Shown: positions 26,815 to 33,684, numbered from the stretch's first letter. The stretch is DNA of 33,684 nt from Ceratorhiza oryzae-sativae (GCA_030998015.1 JARWMV010000156.1:1-33684), one strand, 5' to 3'. The notes: a model not told the origin generated them from the letters alone. A program made the numbers and translations.

Positions 26815-28144
26815 CGTGGTTTGACCTTTAAACTTCTCAGTTTCAGCTAGTCTATAATCTCAGTATAAAAATGAATTAAATTAAAACATATATAATTATA
26901 CCTATTCAGGGGTTAACCTGAAAACCGTCACCGGTGAAACGGACCATTCCTTGTAAACTCATATATAAACCATGCCTGGTTAGGCCTGATGATTTCCTCA
27001 GGACTCTGAAAGGAGCCCTTCAGGATTTAACCAACCAAAACCACCCCCAAACATATGCAGCGTAGCTGCACATGTTTGGGGGTGTTTTTGGAAATAATTT
27101 ACACTTAGAAATTCATGTGGCGTCTGGCCTCTACGCTTTTACACTAAAAGTTTCCTAATAGTGACTTAGTTCGACGATAGTCTTATATTTATTTAATTCT
27201 AAATATAAGATTTCCCTCGAGTTTGCCACATCCGAATTGTCGACCAATCTCTTCAATTAACACGTATCTATATTTATCTGCCCTAAATGCAGGTTTTATT
27301 GTTATTTATGCGTTAGTGGTAATAACCTACTAACTCTTATTCAATGTTAAATTTGTATCTCATAGATTTATTAATATAAGGTAAAATATGTGGCTGTAAT
27401 TCTCTCAAAGATTTAGCACCAATATAAATAGTAGGCAAGTTTCTTTGCATATGAATACTACATTTTAAATCAAATTTAAGTATTAAAATACTAATAATGG
27501 ATACTACTTCTTGGATAGTAAAGGATTGTGTTTGCAATGTAATACCAGAACCTGTTTTGGTTCCGTCTCCGCAGATCCAATGAGCTAAAGCCTCATAAGT
27601 CAATAAATTATATAAATCCGAAGGCACAACTTTAACATTTTTTTTATAAAAAAGGTCATAGTAATAAGTAAAACAAGGTAAAGATCTAGTAGCAAAATAA
27701 ATTCCATAAAACTTACTATTGTTTAATTTTTGTACCTGAATTTGAGGGTAATTAGAACAATAATGAGAAAACTTATTATAAACATCTAAAAAGTATTCTA
27801 TTTTATCCAAAGATTGTTTAAAAAAGAATCTGGTATTACCCGATTTACTAATACTCAACCATCCGTCTGAAATTAAAATACCCACTAAGATAGATTCTAA
27901 TTCATATTTTTTACCTGCAGTAGCTAAATCTGGAAATTTAACCATATGTCTAACTATTGAGGTGTATGTTGGATAACCTACAGTGCTTGATAAATTTGAC
28001 CCATAAACAACTAGGTCTTTACACTTATTGTTAGAAGGTAAATAGTTTCTATTTGATCTAGGGAATCTTTCCAATAGATTTGTTGCTGTTAAAAATTTGT
28101 TGACAATTCGGCTGGCCAAATTTCTCTTGCTGAAGGAGAATGAC
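26815..28144 (-). other. cox1 group I intron (1.33 kb)
   Basis: 5' exon ends TGGCT and intron ends G. The HEG frame runs on from the exon. Candidate core sequences near the 3' end include TTTCAGAGTCCTGAGG (about 27006-27022) and GGAATGGTCCG (about 26938-26950). A family F hairpin (27043-27085) is inserted between the HEG and the core. Confidence 0.75.
27337..28144 (-). CDS. Intact intronic LAGLIDADG homing endonuclease (HEG-j)
   Basis: A LAGLIDADG_2-type DNA endonuclease in frame with the preceding cox1 exon (IKIFSWL then SFSFSKRNLA). First motif LESILVGILISDGWLSI. The middle region FYGIYFATRSLPCFTYYYDL matches the decayed HEGs in this window. Second motif EALAHWICGDGTK. The C-terminus is SMRYKFNIE and stop. 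About 268 residues, normal for the family. No palindromic insertion in the coding part. Confidence 0.92.
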
Positions 28145-28189
28145 AGCCATGAGAAGATTTTAATTCCTGTAGGAACCGCAATAATCATT
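28145..28189 (-). CDS. cox1: Cytochrome c oxidase subunit 1, 45-bp exon (MIIAVPTGIKIFSW)
   Basis: Encodes MIIAVPTGIKIFSW, an invariant cox1 segment (end of the K-channel helix region). It begins with A, completing the Thr codon AC-A across the group II intron, and ends CT, completing Leu with the next exon. Confidence 0.95.
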
Positions 28190-28242
28190 GTGAAATAGAA
28201 GATTAACCCCAACATAAAGTCATTAGTTAAAAATCCTTTCCC

Positions 28243-28276
28243 AAACCGTACGTGATAGTTTCCCATCATACGGCTT
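28243..28276 (-). ncRNA. Group II intron domain V
   Basis: A 34-nt hairpin with the AGCCGT/ACGGTT lower stem, a bulge, and an upper stem closed by GAAA. This is the catalytic centre of a group II ribozyme. A minus-strand open frame (HRFGKG...) through it is incidental. Confidence 0.9.
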
Positions 28277-28655
28277 TCCAAAGATAGAGAACATAAAAAT
28301 AAGATTCTATCTTCTGTTTTCCTTCAATATTTCACCCCGGGGGAAAAATACCTAATACGAAAACTCCGTTATCTCAGTTCTTTACAAAACCCAGATAATC
28401 CCAAGTTCTTATTTAAACCCCATTTATATCTTTTTAGGCAGCCAATAACCCGGTAAGGAATTCTTTTTGATTATACTCTGCTACTTGCATAATCCTTATA
28501 AATCGGGTATATTTTTTCTGGCTTCGTTTTCCTTGCCATGAAGATCGTAGCTCGGGAATGACATTATCTAAAATACTAGATTTAATTCCCTTTTTAAACA
28601 TGCTGTTGTCAGTGTAAAGTTAGCCCTTACTACCTAAGTTTAATGCTTTACATCA

Positions 28656-29472
28656 CTAAGATATTTTATATAAAAATCTATTTGAAAAATAAGGTTTAAT
28701 GTTTGGTATAATTTTACTTAATTCCGAATTATTAATATAAATTCTATAATTATTTTTTTCTTTTTGAATTGTGGATTTAATATCAAATTTGATTAATAGA
28801 ATATTCATCAATAAAACTACTTCTTGAATAGTAAAGTTATCCGTACACAAAGTAATACCTTTATTTTTTTTAGCTCCATCTCCCTGGATCCAATGAGCTA
28901 AAGCAATATAATCAAGATATTCAAATAACTCAGGTTTAACACATTTAATGTTTTTTATGTTTTTCCCCATAGATGGTTGAGATTTATAAAATAAGTTATA
29001 AATTTCATTTAAACAATCTAACTGTCTAGTTTCAAACTGTATAGCATGGAATAATTTCCCTCTAGTTGTAGTTTGACAAGTAAAGGGAAAATTTGAACAT
29101 AAAACAGAAATAAGGTTAAAAACATACCATAAATATTCAAAGTTCCCAATTGATTGTTTAAATCCTATTCTAGGATTCCATCCTTCTCTTTTTTGCAACC
29201 ATGCATCTGAAAGAAGAATTCCAACTAGAATACTTTTAATATTAGGAGTTAATTGAATTTGATTTCTTTCTATTTTAGTTAATTTTGATTTAGGGAACAT
29301 AGAACTAATCCCTAATTGGCTACCCCATAAAGTCATTTCAGTCGAAGTTGTCACTGAAGTTGAAGTTAGCGTAGAAACCGAATTACAGATTAAATTTTTA
29401 TTAAAATATGCCTTAGAAAAGAATTTTGATGGAGTATTTACACTCAAGGGTTTAAATAATGAAGTGGCGCAC
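28656..29472 (-). CDS. LAGLIDADG homing endonuclease of the group II intron (HEG-k)
   Basis: In frame with the upstream exon (YFTAAT then CATSLFKPLS). First motif IKSILVGILLSDAWLQK, second motif IALAHWIQGDGAKKNKG, C-terminus FSNRFLYKIS. About 271 residues. It belongs to the same LAGLIDADG_2 group as HEG-j in the group I intron next door, with shared words (GFKQS/FFKQS, FETRQLDCLNE/FATRSLPC, FTIQEVV). So an endonuclease of group I type seems to have colonised a group II intron. Intact. Confidence 0.92.
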
Positions 29473-29531
29473 GTAGCAGCAGTGAAATAAGCTCGTGTAT
29501 CTACATCAAGCCCAATAGCATACATGTGGTG
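29473..29531 (-). CDS. cox1: Cytochrome c oxidase subunit 1, 59-bp exon (HHMYAIGLDVDTRAYFTAA)
   Basis: Encodes HHMYAIGLDVDTRAYFTAA with the two adjacent His residues that ligate CuB. The exon starts CACCAC after an intron G (29532) and ends AC before GTGCG. Confidence 0.95.
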
Positions 29532-29734
29532 CAATAGTATAGCATATTGAATTAGTTTAAAAAGAATAAAATCTTTTTTTAACGGATTATATCTTCATCT
29601 TTGTATAAATAACTTTCCGCAATAATAAAGGGGTTTAGACTGATTTGAATTTTATTTATCTGAATTAATGGTTTTAGCAATAGAACGCACTTTTTCTAAA
29701 CCTTCCTCCAACTCCTTAAATCTACAAAAATCCC

Positions 29735-29960
29735 AGGTTATAACCTGGTTATACCTGGGATTTTTCCCCCCAATTTGGGGTACCCTGTAGACCCCCAACA
29801 ATTGACCCCCCAAACTGATGCAGCTACGCTGCATTGTTTGGGGGGGTAATTGCCCCCCAACATGCTGTAAGGCATTGGGGGTCAATTGCAATGTCGCCAT
29901 TGACCCCCCAAACTGCCATTCCTTGACAATTCCTTAGGAAATGTCAAGGATTGATGTAGC
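29735..29960. repeat. Hairpin patch (family F and CCCAGGTATAACC type)
   Basis: AAATCCCAGGTTATAACC / GGTTATACCTGGGATTT hairpin (29732-29762), then family F hairpins and the TTGACAATTCCTTAGGAA stem-loop also seen at 1200-1232. Confidence 0.7.
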
Positions 29961-30003
29961 ATTTTATCTCAAGCGTGAAGTTGAACAATTTCAGCTAGAG
30001 GGC

Positions 30004-30175
30004 CCGCGCGCGTTAGTTGCTGGTGGGACTTGTCCCACCAACCAACGTGAGCAATCGCAACCGTTTGCGATTGCTAGTGCGCGGCATAATATCGATATTT
30101 AGCCGCCGGCTGAAAATGACGAACGGTCGTCATTTTCTACGAGGGAATCTTTAGGATTCCCTCTAACGCCGGCGG
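30004..30175 (-). mobile_element. Family A element, copy 22
   Basis: Basic reverse copy. Perfect 12-bp inverted repeats TTCAGCTAGAGG (29990-30001) and CCTCTAGCTGAA (30180-30191) flank it. Confidence 0.93.
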
Positions 30176-30208
30176 ACATCCTCTAGCTGAATCTTTCCTT
30201 CTTTTGGT

Positions 30209-30256
30209 TACCCCTGCCAAGACGTGCGCTAAAGCGCAGTTGCCCAGGCAGGGGTA
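30209..30256. repeat. Stand-alone module D hairpin
   Basis: CCCTGCCAAGACGTGCGCTA ... GCAGTTGCCCAGGCAGGGG, inside HEG-l between FVI and QKK, flanked by TTAC and TAAT. It shows module D can insert alone, not only within C or E-D patches. Another free copy is at 961-1005. Confidence 0.75.
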
Positions 30257-30286
30257 ATTACAAACTGAGGTTGACCTTTGTAACTC

Positions 30287-30458
30287 CCGCGCGCGTTAGT
30301 TGCTGGTGGGACTTGTCCCACCAACCAACGTGAGCAATCGCAACCGTTTGCGATTGCTAGTGCGCGGCATAATATCGATATTTAGCCGCCGGCTGAAAAT
30401 GACGAACGGTCGTCATTTTCTACGAGGGAATCTTTAGGATTCCCTCTAACGCCGGCGG
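30287..30458 (-). mobile_element. Family A element, copy 23
   Basis: Basic reverse copy immediately after the first catalytic motif (AEGDGA) of HEG-l. Confidence 0.93.
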
Positions 30459-30778
30459 GCCCCATCACCTTCGGCAAAACCAATAAACCATTGCAACCAT
30501 GTATCAGAAATTTCGTTCCCAAAACCTAGTTTTTGTTTTAATTCTTCTGGTAATAAAGAAGAATTTTGTTCTGCTAGATTTAACTTATCTGGTTTAATTG
30601 GTAACATTAAATTTAGAGCACATACTAAGTAAAAACAGGTTTCGGTGATTGGACTTATAAAAGTCACGTGGAATAGCCCACTAAGGACACCTATGCCAGA
30701 TCCAATTGGCTGAATATAAACGACATTAAATGACAATGCCGCGGCATAAAGTAGAGCAAAAGCTGCTATTCCAACCGT

Positions 30779-31119
30779 CGACCCCCGACATTGCCGCGCG
30801 CGTTAGTTGCTGGTGGGACTTGTCCCACCAACCAACGTGAGCAATCGCAACCGTTTGCGATTGCTAGTGCGCGGCATAATATCGATATTTAGCCGCCGGC
30901 TGAAAATGACGAACGGTCGTCATTTTCTACGAGGGAATCTTTATGGGAGGTAGCCTGGACCATGAGACTCATGGTCAAGGCTACCTCATCTGAGGATTCC
31001 CTCTAACGCCGGCGGGCATTACAATATCGGGGGGCAGACGGTGCGGCCGAGAATGCTTTGCATTCTTACCCCTGCCAAGACGTGCGCTAAAGCGCAGTTG
31101 CCTAGGCAGGGCGAGTACC
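30779..31119. mobile_element. Compound element around family A copy 24
   Basis: Second copy of the 340-bp compound at 25101-25440, here in HEG-l next to the nad2-like segment. Its right side continues into a different palindrome (GTTTCGGGCCCAAAACC). Confidence 0.82.
30794..31015 (-). mobile_element. Family A element, copy 24 (with nested hairpin)
   Basis: 222-bp reverse form inside the compound element. Confidence 0.93.
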
Positions 31120-31462
31120 GAATGGTTTCGGGCCCAAAACCACCGTAAAGGTGCATTCGGTCGTCCCCAGCGCGGCGGGCGTCTGATTCCGAGGTACCCT
31201 GGAACTTAAAGTTCCAGGGTACCTCGCAATACCTCGAGGGTAATAATAAAGGAGATATTCGAAGAGTATGTAGCTCACTGGCTAAAATAGTGAAAATGAA
31301 GTTTAAATTTTTCATCTCTTTTATCCATTTTTGTGACCCCATTATTATCGTAAAATTCGGACTCAGGTAATCCTTCCTAACAGATTGCGGAATAGTGTCA
31401 AGTTAAAAACAAAGATGTATCGCGTTTAATCTCTGAGGAACTTGTATAAAATAGAAATAATG

Positions 31463-31671
31463 CCCCCGCTCTATCGGCTAAAATCTTAGGTGTAACCCAA
31501 GATTTCAGCCGCCCTGCCTAGAGAACTGCGCTTTAGCGCACGTCTTGGCAGGGGTAATAAAGCGGAGGGTCAACGACCCGTGGGCATTGTTAACGAGGCC
31601 GCGTTCGCGGCGAGCCGCGCGCACGCCAGGGCCGCCTTGGCAAGCCAAGGCGTTCGCAGGCGTGCACGGGT
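31463..31671. mobile_element. Family C composite element, copy 5
   Basis: A lone copy without an adjacent family A element, in the group I intron. The left flank is AATAATG and the right flank AATATTT. Confidence 0.82.
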
Positions 31672-31812
31672 AATATTTCCAGCTGCTAGGAGTAATCTGC
31701 TAATATTTTGACTATAAAAAGTAATTAGCAGCAGTAAACAGTTACAGCTTACAACGATATTTATTACTTGAGTTTCACAACTCAAGAGAGCCACCAATAC
31801 AAATTCTTTGCC

Positions 31813-31915
31813 GCCCCAAATTGGGGGTGTAGATTTGCCTGCGCAAATCACCCCCAATTTAGGAGTCCTCAGCGCTTAGGCCGCGCCTAAAGGCGCGATC
31901 AGAGAGTTGGACGAA
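31813..31915. repeat. E-type palindrome patch near the 5' splice site
   Basis: CCCCAAATTGGGGGTGTAGA ... CACCCCCAATTTAGG around GATTTGCCTGCGCAAATC, then CTCAGCGCTTAGGCCGCGCC ... GATCAGAGAG. The same composite, reversed, is at 1577-1665, 3147-3240 and the tandem copies. It begins only about 17 bp into the intron from the exon end at 31933. Confidence 0.75.
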
Positions 31916-31932
31916 GATTGTAAAGAAAATTG

Positions 31933-31978
31933 ACTCCATACGATGAACCCTAAGATACCGATAGAGAACATAGCATAA
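31933..31978 (-). CDS. cox1: Cytochrome c oxidase subunit 1, 46-bp exon (YAMFSIGILGFIVWS)
   Basis: Encodes (V)YAMFSIGILGFIVWS, the conserved segment just before HHMY. The start is placed at T 31978 after an intron G at 31979, giving the last base of a split Val codon. The earlier cox1 exons lie beyond the window. Confidence 0.9.
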
Positions 31979-32059
31979 CACTCTTTAGTTCGAACATTAA
32001 ATCAGTAAGTTACTAATTTGGCTTATTTATATTTACTTACCCTAGATTGAACAACCTTC

Positions 32060-32767
32060 TGGGGAGGGGTTTAAGTAAATTTTCGTTTTAAATTCATACC
32101 CCCGCTTAGGGTCAACCAGCATTGTATTTATATATAAATACATGCTGTTGACCCGAGGGGTATGGTTATCGAGGCCGCGTTCGCGGCGAGGTATTGCGAG
32201 GTACCCTGGAACTTTCAGTTCCAGGGTACCTCGGAATCAGACGCCGCGCGCACGCCAGGGCCGCCTTGGCTTGATTATTGACCTTAAGGTCAATATGAGC
32301 CAAGCTTGCTTGGCTTAAGCCAAGGCGTTCGCAGGCGTGCACGGGTCATATTGTTAATAATTGATTTAATAGTTTCCCCGGTTGTTTTTCGGTCTGTTTT
32401 ATACAACTCAGCAGCTTTTTTAAAATCTGCAAAATCTAAATGTTTAACATTTTGAAGAGGATAATTATAAAAATGTGGCATAATGTTATTAATTATTTTG
32501 TTTAAATCCTGTACATAATAATCACATCGGTTGTCTTCAATTCTAACATTAACGTTACCGCATTCAAAAAATTGAATGAATTTATTCATTAACACAACAT
32601 CTCGTGAATGCTGAGTTATATGAAATCTAAAATAGAATATCTCTGAAGAATTTGCACCTGTTCTATATCCAACAGAAAATCCACCATCGATTGAAACTAT
32701 TCGGACTCATTTATTATGATCCGTATAAACTAGAGGGGATTGTAGTTTTGTTGCAAGCTTATTCCAA
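32060..32767 (-). pseudogene. C-terminal domain of a LAGLIDADG_1 HEG (HEG-n), interrupted by family B
   Basis: The minus strand reads LVYTDHNK, a TGA, VRIVSIDGGFSVGYRTGANS (second catalytic motif region), SSEIFYFRFHITQHSRDVVL, MNKFIQFFECGNVNVRIEDN, QDLNKIINNIMPHFYNYPLQ, LDFADFKKAAELYKTDRKTT and IKSIINNM. Across family B copy 8 it ends NLKRKFT and stop. The TGA would be Trp in mitochondrial code 4 (NKWVRIVS). Its N-terminal half is absent. It directly follows the HEG-m stop. Confidence 0.72.
32095..32347 (-). mobile_element. Family B element, copy 8
   Basis: Reverse copy inside HEG-n. The minus strand reads AACAATATGA | CCCGTG ... GGGTATGA | ATTTAAAACG. Removing it with one ATGA gives AAC AAT ATG AAT TTA AAA CGA, i.e. 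INNMNLKRKFT and a TAA. Confidence 0.88.
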
Positions 32768-32770
32768 CTT

Positions 32771-33684
32771 CTACAAACCAAGTTTATAGAGCATAGTGTC
32801 ATGAAAATAAGGAGAAACAATTTTTTGTAGTTTTTCCACAGAGCCTTTTTTAATGACAATTTTGAAATAAACCCCTGATCTCTCTTTTCGACAGGCTAAC
32901 TCTAACTTATCAGCCAGAACTGAAATTAAAGAATCAACATCAGACTCACTAAAAGAATTTGTATTTATTACAACAGTACCATGAGATTTACTGAAGCACC
33001 CGTCGTCTTGAATTAAATAAGCCAACCCTGCAGGTGTAAGTAAATCTTTTATATTCGCAGGGACTGTTTTTATCCCAGTAGAGTAAAATAGATTATGTAA
33101 TTCCACGAAACAAGGCCCGCGCGCGTTAGTTGCTGGTGGGACTTGTCCCACCAACCAACGTGAGCAATCGCAACCGTTTGCGATTGCTAGTGCGCGGCAT
33201 AATATCGATATTTAGCCGCCGGCTGAAAATGACGAACGGTCGTCATTTTCTACGAGGGAATCTTTAGGATTCCCTCTAACGCCGGCGGAAGTTTGGAAAG
33301 ATATTCGGGTATACACATTACCCGTCCTTTTATCAGGGAGCCGGTTTGCTATTTTAGGCTCTAAGGGACAATATTTTTCAAATAAGTCGTAGAGATGAAG
33401 CAGGTAAGCTTTGTTACAAATACCTTGTTCAAATCGTAACCGAGCATTACCGAGCCTCGCTCGTTTGTCTTTTTGAATATGAAGGTCGCCAAGAAGTAGA
33501 CCAATTGTAATGTCCCTTAGACCCCCTGAAATAGAAAATTGTTGTTTTTCAAAATTGGTCAACCGTGATGGTTTAACGGGCATTAAAGAAGAAATGAGTA
33601 CTCCGCTTAAGATATCTAAGCCAGATCCAATCGAATAATTACATACAACATCAGAAAATAATGCTGTGATATAGAATAATACAA
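32771..33684 (-). pseudogene. LAGLIDADG HEG split by one family A element (HEG-m)
   Basis: Open from the window edge. A nad2-like stretch VCNYSIGSGLDILSGVLISS is followed by LMPVKPSRLTNFEKQQ and the first motif LRDITIGLLLGDLHIQK, then ARLRFEQGICNKAYLLHLYD, NRLPDKRTGNVYTRISFQT (to 33289). After family A copy 25: CFVELHNLFYSTGIKTVPAN, second motif LAYLIQDDGCFSK, and the C-terminus YFHDTMLYKLGL with stop at 32771. Both motifs survive, so only the element and small changes at its borders break it. The element brings an in-frame TAA at 33212. Confidence 0.86.
33117..33288 (-). mobile_element. Family A element, copy 25
   Basis: Basic reverse copy in HEG-m between SFQT and PCFVEL. No target duplication. 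Removal of 172 bp does not restore the frame exactly (two bases remain at the join). Confidence 0.93.

Larger units (their letters stand above)
28190..29472 (-). other. cox1 group II intron (1.28 kb) with a LAGLIDADG ORF
   Basis: The intron starts GTGCG right after GCTGCTAC and ends TTTCAC, the GUGYG...AY rule of group II introns. Domain V is clear on the minus strand at 28276-28243: AAAGCCGTATGATGG, GAAA tetraloop, CTATCACGTACGGTTT. It is followed by a domain VI-like stretch. The ORF (28656-29472) is of LAGLIDADG type, not the usual reverse transcriptase. Group II introns with LAGLIDADG ORFs are known in some fungal mitochondrial genes (work of Toor and Zimmerly on rns introns), but they are a minority class. 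Confidence 0.9.
29652..31342 (-). pseudogene. LAGLIDADG_1 HEG remnant with nad2-like N-terminal segment (HEG-l)
   Basis: Minus-strand pieces: leader and start MKNLNFIFTILASELHTLRI (31312-31245), then after palindromes GIAAFALLYAAALSFNVVYI then QPIGSGIGVLSGLFHVTFIS (30770-30640), which resembles NADH dehydrogenase subunit 2. It continues in frame as LMLPIKPDKLN, SSLLPEELKQKLGF, and the first motif TWLQWFIGFAEGDGA (to 30459). Family A copy 23 follows, then SYKGQPQFVI (30286-30257), module D, QKKERF, family A copy 22, LKLFNFTLEIKCY (about 30000-29950), a family F patch, and the C-terminal FCRFKELEEGLEKVRSIAKT to the stop (29740-29652). The second motif is not found. Not functional. Confidence 0.72.
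29532..31932 (-). other. cox1 group I intron (2.40 kb) between FIVWS and HHMY
   Basis: 5' exon ends AGT; intron ends G. An R-like element CCTCAGAGATTAAACGCG lies at about 31418-31436. It contains the broken HEG-l, family A copies 22-24, family C copy 5, an E/D patch and the compound element. 31670-31815 is a low-palindrome stretch with an open minus-strand frame (KEFVLVALLSCETQVINIVV) that I do not recognise and take for 5' intron sequence with an ACTTGAG/CTCAAGT hairpin. Confidence 0.82.
31979..33684 (-). other. Upstream cox1 intron, 3' part (window ends inside it)
   Basis: Ends with G at 31979, consistent with group I. It contains HEG-m, HEG-n, family A copy 25 and family B copy 8. The core was not clearly seen and may lie beyond the window. 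Confidence 0.65.

Noticed and set aside
31570..31857. KEFVLVALLSCETQVINIVV frame as a respiratory gene piece
   Set aside because: It is weakly hydrophobic only, bordered on both sides by palindromes and lying in the 5' part of a group I intron. No family signature.
33117..33288. Translational bypassing or RNA removal of family A elements (as with the byps of Magnusiomyces)
   Set aside because: Excising exactly 172 or 222 bp restores the frame at only two of the borders I checked (22220, 22503) and leaves one or two extra bases at others (2723, 20511, 20937, 21433, 24772, 33117). Insertions are only in HEGs and spacers, not in respiratory exons. Simple pseudogenisation explains this better.

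Overview
This looks like part of a large, expanded fungal mitochondrial genome. The evidence is a split cox1 gene with group I and group II introns, nad4L in the typical fungal form, many LAGLIDADG and GIY-YIG homing endonuclease genes (HEGs), AT-rich genes, and very abundant GC-rich palindromes. All recognisable genes lie on the minus strand. The cox1 and nad4L residues look most like an early-diverging lineage (Mucoromycota or chytrid-like), but that is an impression, not an assignment. No rRNA was identified with confidence.

Layout. From 1 to 12587 a 5.86 kb block is repeated in tandem about 2.15 times (1-5858, 5859-11720, 11721-12587). Each full unit holds nad4L, one tRNA, a group I intron core, two broken LAGLIDADG genes and long unassigned stretches that may be structured RNA. 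The copies differ only by a few small indels. From 12588 to about 19000 the DNA is a mixture of HEG fragments, palindromic elements and one unrecognised short reading frame. From 19646 to 31978 lie the six 3'-terminal exons of cox1 (minus strand, 3' end at 19646). Their joins can be placed to the base and give one continuous frame. Four of the five introns between them fit group I. The fifth (29472-28190) is a group II intron with GTGCG start, AC end and a clear domain V, and it carries a LAGLIDADG gene. Window positions above 31978 are the intron upstream, with two more HEG pieces.

The outstanding feature is a population of GC-rich palindromic elements. Family A is 172 bp, made of two three-way-junction hairpin domains, with 25 copies. 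Eight of these have a further 50-bp hairpin nested in one loop. Family B/C is about 210-250 bp, with a shared backbone and interchangeable hairpin inserts; B copies sit at ATGA, which is found at both ends. Smaller hairpin modules (D, E, F, G) occur alone and inside the larger ones. These elements have cut several HEGs into many pieces whose protein similarity can be followed across each insertion, while no cox1 or nad4L coding sequence is hit. Three B insertions, when conceptually removed with one ATGA, restore the HEG frame exactly. Family A shows no target duplication.
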